Assembly (NCBI RefSeq): GCF_001641265.1
Contig: NW_020167535.1
Location: 496,001 to 560,000, forward strand
Reading direction: 5' to 3'
From: Pseudogymnoascus destructans
Lineage: Eukaryota > Ascomycota > Leotiomycetes > Thelebolales > Thelebolaceae
Length of the DNA: 64,000 nucleotides
Numbering within the stretch: position 1 is the stretch's first letter; each line of letters starts with the position of its first letter. Position numbers and translations under genes: made by a program. The notes beneath the pieces were generated by a model. It ran no database searches and was not told the origin of the DNA. It was given only the letters and a program-made list of their open reading frames with translations. This document shows positions 11,053-21,453 of this stretch, piece after piece.

Positions 11053-11637
11053 ATGACTCGTACCAAGCAAACTGCTAGGAGATCAACTGGCGGCATAGCA
11101 CCAAGGATGCCACTTGGATTACGGGCTGGCTCTGGGCTTGGCGGAAAGGGACAGGAAAAGGCTGTGGGCACAGCAAGAAAAGCTCCAGTTTGCTCATCTC
11201 AAGCTAGCAACAATCATGCTCAGAAGGCCACGCGCTGCACAAAGTCTAGTAAGAGGATTACCAGAGGATTACCAGAGGATTACCAGAGGATTACCAGAAC
11301 TCTCTAATAAACATATAGGCACCAAGGCTCTCCGCGATATCAGAAGACAGCAACTTGATACTAGCTCCCATTCCAGCGTCTTGTTAGGGAAATCACAGAA
11401 GACTTCAAGTCCAATCTTCGCTTCCAGCAATCTGCTATCCTAGCTCTTTAGGAAGCTGCTGAATGCTTCCTCATTCGAGAATTTGAGAGTATGATGTTTA
11501 AACATAGTGACAGGGACATACTAACAGTTATAGTGACAAACCTCCTCGCTATTCATGCGAAGAGAGTGACAATTCAGGCAAAGGGTATGATATTGGTTCG
11601 GCGTTTGCAGGATATGATGTTTAAGCTGTGGGCTTAA
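11053..11637 (+). pseudogene. Divergent histone H3-like gene inside a transposon
   Basis: The first exon (11053-11248) starts MTRTKQTARRSTGGIAPRM, unmistakably an H3 tail. The canonical residues Lys9, Lys14 and Lys18 are Arg, Ile and Met, while Thr3, Lys4, Arg8, Ser10 and Arg17 are kept. An extended, non-canonical stretch (GLGGKGQEKAVG, then ARKAP) follows. After an intron (11249-11318) the frame continues TKALRDIRRQQLDT. About 16 nt of the alpha-N region are then missing, and the next frame reads FQRLVREITEDFKSNLRFQQ. A TAG replaces the Gln of the LQEA block. A third intron (11489-11533, with TACTAAC) joins EFEMTNLLAIHAKRVTIQAK. The frameshift and stop make this copy a pseudogene. The three introns show gene capture rather than retrocopying. 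Confidence 0.88.
11253..11297 (+). repeat. Four tandem GATTACCAGAG units inside the H3-like intron
   Basis: The second intron of the H3-like gene consists largely of four head-to-tail copies of the 11-mer GATTACCAGAG, followed by CTAATAAACATATAG as branch site and acceptor. Single or double relatives of the same motif occur in the introns of the zinc-finger gene on the other strand. Confidence 0.85.
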
Positions 11638-11986
11638 TCGATGGAAATGTCTCTCACCCAGGAATGAAGGTCAGATGAGTTCTGGCAACCATCTGGTAAC
11701 CTGGTACCTAAAGGCCAAAGGTTATAGTGTGGAATAGGACATCAACAATATGGGAATGGAGTTGGAGTTATGGCGTCTTGATCAATGAAGTCGCACCCCG
11801 TTTTTAACATAAGTAATGGCTAATCAAACACGTGATATAACTGAGTTGCCAAGACCCATACTAGGTACTCAGCAAGTGAGTAATCCTCATTCAACAATAC
11901 TCGGGACATGAGTGAGTAACTCAGCTGGGTGAGTAAAAATTCTACTACTCGACTCGTGAGTACCCAGTGCGCAGCCTACATAGAAG

Positions 11987-12348
11987 GAGTTGATCGGAAG
12001 GATAAGTCAGTGGATACTTGATGAGAATTAGTCCACTGCTAGCACCACGTTTGGGAGGCCATCCATTATTCAAATGCTCGACGAGATGGGACGTCAGGCT
12101 AAATTAATTCATCTCTTTATGCCGATGCCGTATTGGATGTAGACCATTGTATCATCCCCCTCTTTATTTGGATGCCGTCCACCATGTCGTCTTTTGCGGA
12201 TGCAACCATCGTATTATCTCCCTCCTTATGCGGATGCAGTCCATTGTATCGTTCCAGATTATGGGTTGGTTTGTCATATGAGGTTATATAAGTATTCCGC
12301 TAGATTTGTCGTTCTCTCAATTTATATCCCCAATTTTCCCGTATCACA
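11987..12348. other. Intergenic with a degenerate repeat upstream of the P450
   Basis: Between about 12060 and 12250 a unit with CCATTGTATCRT, TCCCYCTTTAT and GGATGCCGT or GCGGATGCAGT recurs about four times imperfectly. The stretch would include the promoter of the P450 copy; TATATAAG lies near 12285. Confidence 0.45.
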
Positions 12349-14015
12349 ATGCTGTCTATTTTCCAAGAGAACCACAGCACCACAGCAGGCCAGCTAGGCC
12401 TCGTCGCCTCCGTGTTCCTAACCATCTCACTCCTCTCCAGCTGTGTAATCTCCTATTTCCGGCCGGGGCTGCGCGAGCTCCCTGGCCCTGTGCTAGCGCG
12501 TTTCACACTGCTATGGTGGGTCCATATCAAGGGGGACGGGCATGTTGTCTACCAGAACATCCACAAGAGGTATGGGCCAATCGTCAGGACAGGGCCGAAT
12601 AGCGTGTCTATTGGGGACGCAGCGATGATTCCGAAGATCTATCTGTCAGGGCATTCGTACCTAAAGGTAGGTTCCGCGATTAGCTATATCTATATTAGTA
12701 TAGTACTAACAAAGTGCAGTCTAGTGATTTGGCGCCATTCACGTTCATGATTGATGGCAAATCGGTGTATGTTCACTACCCGGGACCCTGTCCTCCACAA
12801 GGCCCTAAAGTCGGCCGTTGCGTCCAAATACTCGCTATCGTCGATGCTGCAGTTGGAGCCACTGTTCGACAAATGCATGCCCCTTTTTGTGGCCGAGATG
12901 GACAAGCGCGCCGGCTCGGCTGTCGACTTTGAGCTGGTTAGTATCCTAATCGCCCTGTATCTATTTAATCGCTAAGTCATTTTGCCTCAGGTATTTGTTT
13001 GACCTCACCGGTCTCCTTTCGTTTCAGGAGCTCTTCGGCTTCATGGAACAAGCGAAGGATATAAACGGCGTGATTGAATCGTCTTGGTCCTTTATGAGTT
13101 ACGGCACACTCATTGGGCAGTATCCATACCTCCACAAATAACTCCTCGGCAATCCGTGCCTGGTCCAGTTCTTAGACAGCATCTCAAACGCGAACCCGAT
13201 GGGGTTGATTACGGAAGTATGACGCCCCCCTAAAACCTGTATATGGCCGCTACTAAATGATATAGACTGCACGTGTAGCAATAGACAGGTACGATGAGAA
13301 GTCGGCAGACTTGCGTGGTGATTTCTTGGATTACCTTCGGCAGAAGCAGCTTAAGAACCCCCATGTCATGACAGACCCGGACCTCATTAACAACATCCTC
13401 ATTTTTTTGTAAGTTGCTACAGCAGCACACACTTTGGTTCGAGGAGCTAACCTTGTGCAACAGCGTCGGCGCCGTGAATACCAACTCCGCTAGTCTCCGT
13501 GCCTGCTTCTACTACCTCGTCAAGACGCCCTACACCTATGCGAAGCTCGTCAAAGAGCTCCAAGATGCGGACGCTAAAGGTCTGCTCTCTGAAAGCCTAT
13601 CGTTTACCGAGGGCCAGAAACTGCCTTACCTGTAAGCCCCTCATCCCGCGTAGCATCATCTGCTGACGCCGAGTAGACAAGCCTGTATCAAAGAAGCGTT
13701 ACGCATGTATCCTATCGTGGGCACGCCCCTCGACCGAGTTGTGCCAAAAGGCGGGGCTATACTGAGCGGCCACTTCGTGCCTGAGGGCACAGTAGTTGGG
13801 ATTAGTGGGTGGGCGACGCAGCGCGATAAGGGGGTATTTGGGGAAATCCGTCCGTCCAGAGCGATGGCTAGATGCGGACGAGAAGCAGGTTAGGGAAATG
13901 GATCGGAGTATGTTGGCTGTGAGTATTCCCCTTGCCTCTCCATACAGATGTGCCGTCACTTACGCACCATGGAAGGAGCTGTATTATACTTATTCAAGAT
14001 ATGTTACAGATTTTT
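12349..14015 (+). pseudogene. Cytochrome P450 pseudogene
   Basis: The start encodes a membrane anchor (LVASVFLTISLLSSCVISYF) and the Pro-rich hinge RELPGPVLARFT. GDGHVVYQNIHKRYGPIVRT and FTTRDPVLHKALKSAVASKY follow, all typical of fungal microsomal P450s. The I-helix region (SASLRACFYYLVKTPY), the K-helix ExxR (KEALRMYPIVGTP) and PERWLDADEK are visible downstream. It is dead: one frameshift lies near 12770, an in-frame TAA follows YPYLHK near 13140, another shift is near 13850, and no FxxGxRxCxG heme loop can be found after 13920. The substrate is unknown. Confidence 0.85.
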
Positions 14016-15784
14016 TGCATGTCGATTTGGGAGCGTTTGGGCGTTTAGTTTCTTCGACGAGGGGTTGTGGCGTCAAACGGTGTCGACAGCTCGGCAGCCA
14101 CTGCCGAGCTGTCAGCCCCACAGCCGATCCCGCACGCGCCCCTTTCCTGATTGGGAATCGACTCCTGGCGTCACGGCGACAACCAAGCGGCGACAAGAAC
14201 AGGCACTGGGTTTGCTGTAGCCAGTAGGAGTCGTTACCCCTCAGCGGGCGACTGGAGGGGGAACTTCAAGCCAACGCGCTTGCTTTACTTCGCCTTTGAC
14301 CCGGAATCAGGATGGGTACCTCTACCACGCCTTATTTTCCCGAGTATGTATGGTAGACCATTACCTCGCGCACAACGGCTTAGTTACAATTAACTGTGGT
14401 CTTCCCTGGTGGGACAAAATACGGCCTCCGACAGCTCCACGCGACGTGGGGCAACCCGCGCAAGCCAGACGAGCGACGCACGCGAAACACCAAGCCAACC
14501 AACCCGGGAGAAGCCCTAGAAGCCAGTACAAGAGCAGGAGATGGGTCAACAAGGGACATTAAAGTCGTATTATAAGCCTGAAGGCCGGACTAATCTATAC
14601 CCTAAGGCGGAAGTAAGTCACCGGGGTAGGCATGGCGACAGTGGCGGAAGTGGCGCGGACGGCCATCCAACCGCCCTATCCCTGCTCACTTTCCCTCTCC
14701 CTCTCCAGCCATGCTGGTCTGCAACCGTTAGCAAACAGAATCACGAACAAACACGTCAAGAGGGACTAGTCCTACCTCGGTACGGTGGAGCACTGCTAGA
14801 ATTTCCTCTTGGCCTCGCAGGATAGTGGCGTTCACTTCCGTGGCTGAGAGTGCCACGGAGCCAGCTACACGGATATCCGCGGCGTCAGCTCTCTATTACA
14901 AGCCCAGAAGCTTATCCTAATACTGTTGTTCGCCGGCATAGAAGTTTCGATTGGCGTTATCTGCTGATTCCCTGACCGCCTCGCAAGCTGTGGCAACTGT
15001 GCTGGCGCGAGGGCGCAAGGGGTGCTCGTCGAGGTTTTGTCGCACCCAAGCGGGTAATTGGGGTCCTTGACGACCCAGGAGATAGCAGGCAATATAGGCT
15101 CCGCAGTATGCTATTGCCCATAATAGTGGCCCAGTACACACTACCACGGTGCGGTTTGTTCTGCTCTTCCGGAGTCGGCGAATGACATTGTGCGCTCCTT
15201 TCAATGTGTAGCATGGATCGTCCCATTGGCTAGTGTAATCGGAGTGGGACAAATAAGGTAATTTTTTTTGGTTGTTTTGTTCAGCCCCTCGAAGCGCGGA
15301 CACGAAGATGAGAACACAGCAAGAGCCTCAAAAAGTACACGATGCCTATTTCGATGCTCCATACTTGTGAGGCCTGCTTTGAAGTGATCGTCAGAGTGGC
15401 CTCCAAAGTACGGAGCCCTAAAATAGGCACCCTGTTCTTTTGAGCCCACTTGCTGTACTCTGCCGTCGTGATTCTAACTCGATTCCCAATCCGACGGATG
15501 GCCCTGAGATTAGTGTAGCCTTGCCTGCCCCACGTATTTTCTCGGAAATATTCTGAAGGCAAGTAGCGGAAATGGATTGCTTCCGGTTTGTTAGGATTGC
15601 CTGATGAACAGCCTCACGGCCTCCCATGCGCAACAAGACACTCGGTGACTGGTGAGAGGAAGACTGGGAAGGCTGGGTGATGAAGTCTGGCAGCGAAGGC
15701 AACATCGCAGTCAGTGTGGCACTACTCGAGTAGCTCTGCATCGCTGGTACCACCATGCGCTATTCAGGGCGCTCAAGAACCGGG
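14016..15784. other. Intergenic; one perfect 13-bp hairpin
   Basis: No convincing gene is present. Arms GACAGCTCGGCAG (14085-14097) and CTGCCGAGCTGTC (14101-14113) with a 3-base loop form a perfect hairpin that could be a terminator-like or miniature-element remnant. Frames in 14.9-15.8 kb on the minus strand carry no motif I know. Confidence 0.4.
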
Positions 15785-15852
15785 ACATAATTTAATTCGA
15801 CATAGTTTAATTCGACATAATTCTAATTCGACATAATTTAATTCGACATAAC
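15785..15852 (+). repeat. Short tandem array of TTTAATTCGACATAA
   Basis: Four imperfect copies of a 15-17 bp unit (TTTAATTCGACATAA) lie head to tail about 210 bp before the start of the PHD-Ulp1 gene. They may be the edge of a mobile element or promoter repeats. No matching array is seen on the far side of that gene. Confidence 0.7.
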
Positions 15853-16060
15853 CAACAGCTGCCAAGATATGTGATAGTGTGCTTGTGCAGTGCGTGTATG
15901 AGACGGCCTTTCACCCCAGACATAATTGTGCACCTCCAATTCAAGGTTCAAAGGCTATCGCTTGGTGCTTCTCCATGGTAAAACGCTCTACGAATTTAAT
16001 CAAAGCCATTCCCAGTCACTCCCCCAAGTCCACCTCGTGACTTGCCGCCAGACATCGATC

Positions 16061-18876
16061 ATGTCGAGAACAAGAAGGGCGAGGGGTTTATCCATTCAAG
16101 AGCCAGAGGACAATGCAGTAGGGGTTGGCTCTCCATTAAGCATCACAGTGTCTGTACCAACTCTCAACCAGCCTCAAGGCAGGCCGCGAAGGAATCCATT
16201 GCGGTCCAAAACAAAACGAGCAGATCTGGCCCACGAAGCCAGTGACCGAACGAATATCTCAACTTCAAAGCCGATCATTACGATACCGATACCGTCAAGT
16301 AGCAAGCGACGTACGTCGAGGTCACCAGCGCCAACAGGTCACACGGCAACGAAGAAACAGAAGCGCACTCTTTCCGGGGACGCTCGCCGTACATGTTTGC
16401 AGACCGCTTGTGGAGGCTGCAGTCGAAAATCCCATCCGCATGCTGAAAATTGGGAGCAAGATCTTGCCGCAATATGTCACAAGTGCAATAAGGAATGGCA
16501 TGCCCAGTGCATGGCGAGAGAAGGGATACAAAGAGTTGGCGAGTCAAGCCAATGGGAGTGTCGTGACTGCAGCAGACTACTGCCTGCTTATACGGATGGC
16601 ATTGACGCGGAAGCGACGCCTGAGCGACAAGCTCGAGACACCAATATTGTTATGGAGGAACTGGACACCCCTCGTATTACGGATGATTATCGCGCTCTTG
16701 TGAGCTTCAGCAAGACAGCTGTCATTCAAGCACAGGATATCTACGAAGAAGCCAGGGGCCTCTTAAAGACTGTTCTTACTGAACGAAAGACATGCAGGGA
16801 ACGTTTCAGCAAACTAAAAAGAGAGATCGAGCGTTGTGGAGATGGGCTAGAAGAGTACAGGAGACAGTTTGACTCGGACGGTGTTCGGCCTGGTGATGGA
16901 GAGTCGGAGCATTCTATAAGTCACCAATTGGCTCTCGGAATTTGTGGTGACACAGATTGGACAGACAAGGTGACAGACAAAATTGAGATGATAAGGGCTG
17001 AAGACATTGAATTAACTAGGCGCCTAAAGTCAATTCAAGACGATGTGGAAATAAAATTGGCTAAACTCAAACGGGTTGAGCAACAGCATTCAAGGTTTTC
17101 CGCCTGCTTACAAACTTCTTGCAAAGTGTTGAAAAGGCTGCGGTTAAAAGTAACTATGGGGTTTATCGAAGATTCTGGTGAGGACTCAGATTCCGTCTTC
17201 GAAACTACCATGGAGGATTCCGTCGCAGGAGATATCTCTCCAAACAGGATTGCGAGGGAAATTGAACGCCAGGGCGAAGCCAACCAACAGCGCATGATGG
17301 AAAACCCCAAATCGAATGACGAAAGAGCGCAAATGCGAGCCCTATCTCAGCTATCAATTTCTACAAAGGGATTTGACCCGCCACAGAGTTCGCGAATTGT
17401 TGCCTTGCAGCATACACCTGCGACGGATGTAGCCGGGTCCTCTGGCATTGCCAGCGTATCTGAACTTCTCGGGAAAACGGACAGAGGAGAGATCCAACCT
17501 TTATCTCAGGCGTTAGAAATGGATCGGGTACGTGAGCAGCCCGGCCCGTTTATGACTGTGGAAGCGGTAGAGGTTCCGCAGGAATTACCCAAGATGCCCG
17601 GACCGGTCAAAGCGCCCAGACAGTCTGATACTGCCGGCGGAACTGGTCTGCAGGAAACCACCGTCCATATATCCTCCCCAGACTTAGGAGATGGGTGCAG
17701 TCAGAATGTTTCGCTTACTGCAGGTATCTCTGGGGAACGTGACAGATCGTGTACTCCGGAGAATAGCTGTCGCACTCAGGATCCGCATAGGGTCCCGTTC
17801 GTTTCCGTCCCAGCGGCCTTACCCCCCTCTGCGGATGTCTTGGATCAGTTGGAATCTTCAGAACGGTCGGGTATTAGTCTAGTACCGGAAGACATATCAG
17901 TTATTACAGGCGGCCGCAGCTCAGAGGATCCGCATAGCCACCGTTTGGTTGGTGGGATGGCACTGTCTGCAGAAAATCATCATTTCCGTTCAGACGTGAT
18001 AAACCGGCGCCCAGATCACCTGCCCCCAATGCCGGCTGAAGCAGATTTAGCCTCAGTGGATGCAGGCTACGAGAATATTTTCAGATCTAAACCTCCGCCT
18101 CCAGTGTTTGGACCTGGCTGCTTACAATCGCTGGCCAAACACAATGACATAGTGCTTCCGCCAATTACCAGTTTTTCACCCATACGCGATGCACTTCAAT
18201 ACTCAGTCTTGCAATCACCAAGTCCTAGCTGGAGTCCTAGCTCTTCTTTCAAACAACGCATCAGCAGGTACTTAAATAAGCAAGATAATGAAGAGATGCC
18301 TACGCCAGCCGGGGCCATTCACCGACGAGACTTGAGCACTCTAGTCCCTGACCGAGGGTGTTTTCTAAGTGATGTGATCATCAACAAATATCTACAATGT
18401 CTCACTCAGCACCCAACGGTCGGATAGCGATGATTGGCACCATGGATTCCATTCGACCCAATCATCTCGAAAGCCTTGCGGCCTTCACTACAATTTTCAT
18501 TCCAGTCAAAATAAAAGATTCGCACTGGGCACTCGCTGTGTTACATCCAGGCTCTCTCGGACAACAAGGACGTTCTGAGGTCTATGACAGCCACGAGCGG
18601 TGGGCCACCAAAACGATGACTACGAAAAATGTCTTTGACCTCCTCAAATACCGACTAGGCAATGCGTATAGCCCTATGGATTGGACAGTGACCGAACAGC
18701 AGTGCAGCCAGCCACAGCAGCATGACGCTGATAGTGCCTTGTACGTACTCGCAAACGCGAAATCTATTGTGTTGAATCTGGGAATGATCAGAGTGGACAC
18801 CCATCGAATAAGGACACGCTTGAGATGGCAATTTGCAGAGGAGCTTGTGAAGCAATATATTGTCGTGACATTTTGA
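16061..18876 (+). pseudogene. PHD-finger plus Ulp1-type protease gene with a frameshift
   Basis: The first frame (ATG 16061 to 18427) has a basic N terminus and a PHD-like zinc finger (CGGCSRKSH, CHKCNKEWHAQC, WECRDC; about residues 120-180). A coiled-coil-rich middle (roughly 220-380) and a long disordered region follow, ending in RGCFLSDVIINKYLQCLTQH, the usual start of a C48/Ulp1 domain. The rest of that domain (KDSHWALAVL, VYDSHERW, QPQQHDADSALYVLANA) continues in the -1 frame from about 18424. The expected catalytic Cys after the QxxxxD stretch is Ser (AGT, 18733-18735). SUMO-protease folds of this kind are common in fungal accessory genes and in transposon cargo. I call it a probable pseudogene because of the frameshift and the missing nucleophile. 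Confidence 0.7.
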
Positions 18877-21453
18877 AGAGGTTGCTGGCACCGGAGCTCA
18901 AGAAGAGGCAGCACTCACAATTCTTGTACACAAAACTTGCACAGCAGCGTAACATATCTTCTACAACTTAGTACTTGACAGACCAGAGCCTTATCTTGTA
19001 CGAGCATGAGGAGACTGATTCTAGGCTCTGGTAGATACGTGCCAGATGAGCACCCTTCCACGTATGGAATGTAATAGACAGTCTTGCGCCTCGCCTTCAG
19101 AAATAAAAGCCAATTACAAAATCTCTGTCCTCTCGTATAAGCTCCAAAACAGCTGCTTCTTGACAAGTTCCTCCTTCTGCAAGAATACTGTCTTCGCAAC
19201 CACCTTCCTCGTACCTTGGGTTAAGGTTCTGAAGATTGCTCAGGCGTACCCTTCTATAATCCGAGGAAGAAAACGAGACTCATCAATTCGATCAGGAAAA
19301 AGTAGAGCAGTCCACTAATTCCGACGCCGATAAAGCCCAGAATCTTACTTGGTTATCTCCAAATTGCGGGCCGAAGCGGATGACGAGGTCTTGATCGAGA
19401 GCGGCTGCAGTTTGGGCCTTCGTTATTCTTGCAACTGCCTTAATATCCTTCCTTGTAGGCCTATGTCGCCCGCTCCAGGTCTCCGCTATCGCTCAAGGCA
19501 TTATAATCTCGCGGTTTGAGGAGGCTGTAAGCGGCAATGATAGAATGTATCGGCACTTGAAAAATTCTTCTCGACATGCCTGTGACCGCTGTTCAAAGCC
19601 CTTGAACTCAGAAAGAGCGAACCAGCAGCACACGCGTAATTCTTGTCGGCACAATATGTGTCCTTGTTATCCTTGTGTTGCCGACTTCGAAACGGAAGGA
19701 CCATCAGCGGTTCAAACCGGAGCGACAAATTGAGGGGTATCATCGGATTTACCCATTCAGCAAGTTCGTAATCATCCCTCGCCCAATGATCCCTGCTAAC
19801 CCTTGATCGTTACTAGACTAATTTGATGGCGGCCACCAGATGAGCCCATAGATGGCTCCTCGGATTAATATATAATAGATAGAGCACAAACAGCGATTCT
19901 GGAGAACGGCACACAAGACAATCGCTTGGACGCCGTTAACTTCTTCAACCCTCTTCAAGAACCTCTGATAAGACCTTCGTCTTAGATCAGTCTTCGAGAT
20001 TGCCTTTGATGACAAACTCGCCACGAACTTGAGCTTCTTGAATCCGCGTTCCCTCCCTTTGCTTCACCCCTTTCCGGGAACAAATGAGTTTTGAGGTTTC
20101 AAGTAGCTTTGTCACAGCGGCCTCGGCTGTCAACGGCGTGTGACGTGACTTTCTATGAGAACCAGGCAGTTCCATAATAAATCGCAAACTGTACGGAGGT
20201 AGCGGGTTTAAAGGACGTTGGAAAGAAGTTGGGGTTTTGGGGCTATATCGTTGGAAGATGGTTGGAAACTCGCGTGCAAGTGATGAAGATTCGAGATGCA
20301 TGTGGTTGGGAGATGGTTGGAATTCACAGTGCTTTGGAAAACGGTTGGAAATGCACATGAAGTTTTGGGATCTCTAGTTGGAAGATGGTTGGAACTCACA
20401 GGGGTTTGTGATTGGGGTGTGTTGGATGCAGCTGTTGGAAAACGGTTGGAAATGCACGTGAGCTGATTTGAGTTCCAACCATCTTCCAACCGGGGCTCCC
20501 GTTGGAACTCACTAGGGTTTATGATTGGAAGAGTGTTGGATGGAGGTTGCATGCTATTGGAAATGGTTGGAAGATGGGTAGGATCATTTGAGCCAGGTTT
20601 GACGATTGGCTAAAAGTTCGAGCTTGACTCACGGTTACCACGCACTGGGCCCATGTTGTCGTCGGAGCCTTGCGTTGGAACCCAACATTTGATAGTTGGA
20701 ATCAAAAGTTAGATTTTCCATAATCTCGTTGGGATACAGTAGAGCGGACTCGTTGCGAATCCAATACGTCGTAATGTTACAGCCTTACTCATGATAATGA
20801 TGGATGAGGTTATATATATAGCGGATAGCACAATCATTCCCTTCGCTCAACCTGCTCAAGAGATACTCGTTCAGCTTCTGCTCACTTTCGAATAAACTCG
20901 AACAAACTTACACCCCGACACACGTTTCTTCGATCTCTTCGCTCTCACAAGTGAGTTCAAGCATCTTCAAATAGGTTCAAAATTAATTGGATTAGAATGT
21001 GTTCATTCGCTACTCATACTGTGGAGGTGAAGGATTCCACAGGGAATATGATCCAGAGAACCACCAAGAGGGGCGAAAAAACTAGAGATTGTCAGCGGAA
21101 GAACTGCCCTACCTCCGATAAATTCTCAAAGTAACTGTATATTACCCAACTATTGTCTATTTGGCGACTAGTAACTGACAAGTGCTCAGCGAAGATAAAC
21201 TCCTCAACTCCGTACTGGAACAAAGGGACAGAGGAAAGAACAGCAAAAAGATGGCAACGGATAGGATAGGCTGAAATGATGTTTTGCAATTACAAGTTGT
21301 GTTCAACACACGAATAGTTTAAACTTCAACATACTCACTTTGTAGCTGAATGATTAAAATACTTATATTTGATTTCATCATCCATATCTGAACCCTGTGA
21401 ACGTCGTTAACCCAAACCCGTGCTCCTGGGCGCTGCAGCCTCCCTGATAGAAT
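18877..21453. other. Intergenic; GTTGGAA-rich repeat at about 20215-20590
   Basis: I support no gene here. Between about 20215 and 20590 the words GGTTGGAA, GGAAGATGGTTGGAA and GGAAATGCACGTGA recur many times, mostly on one strand, with an inverted patch near 20470-20500 (GAGTTCCAACCATCTTCCAA). The minus-strand frame above it (19990-20200) encodes basic text that I cannot assign. Near 20815-20960 a TATATATATA run and CT-rich leader look like a promoter, but no gene follows. Confidence 0.4.

Larger units (their letters stand above)
7747..11978. mobile_element. hAT-type element carrying a zinc-finger gene and a histone H3-like gene
   Basis: The termini are TAGGCTGCGCACT (7747) and its inverse AGTGCGCAGCCTA (to 11978). 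CATAGAAG flanks both sides (7739-7746 and 11979-11986), a perfect 8-bp target duplication that fits the hAT superfamily. Both subterminal regions are rich in ACTCGGTGAG/ACTCAGCTGGGTGAG words (7755-7890 and 11870-11970). Inside are a minus-strand spliced zinc-finger gene and a plus-strand H3-like gene, divergently arranged around about 10.65-11.05 kb. No hAT catalytic core is recognisable, so this copy looks non-autonomous or decayed. Two solo LTRs inserted later. Confidence 0.85.

Noticed and set aside
11253..11297. CRISPR-like array
   Set aside because: The units are directly adjacent 11-mers without spacers, lie in an intron, and the genome is fungal.
18397..18876. Independent small gene starting at 18397
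   Set aside because: It is the continuation of the Ulp1-type domain that begins at the end of the upstream frame; a frame change separates them.
20815..20960. Promoter of an unseen gene
   Set aside because: A TATA-like run and CT-rich leader are present, but no coding sequence or RNA gene can be found downstream.
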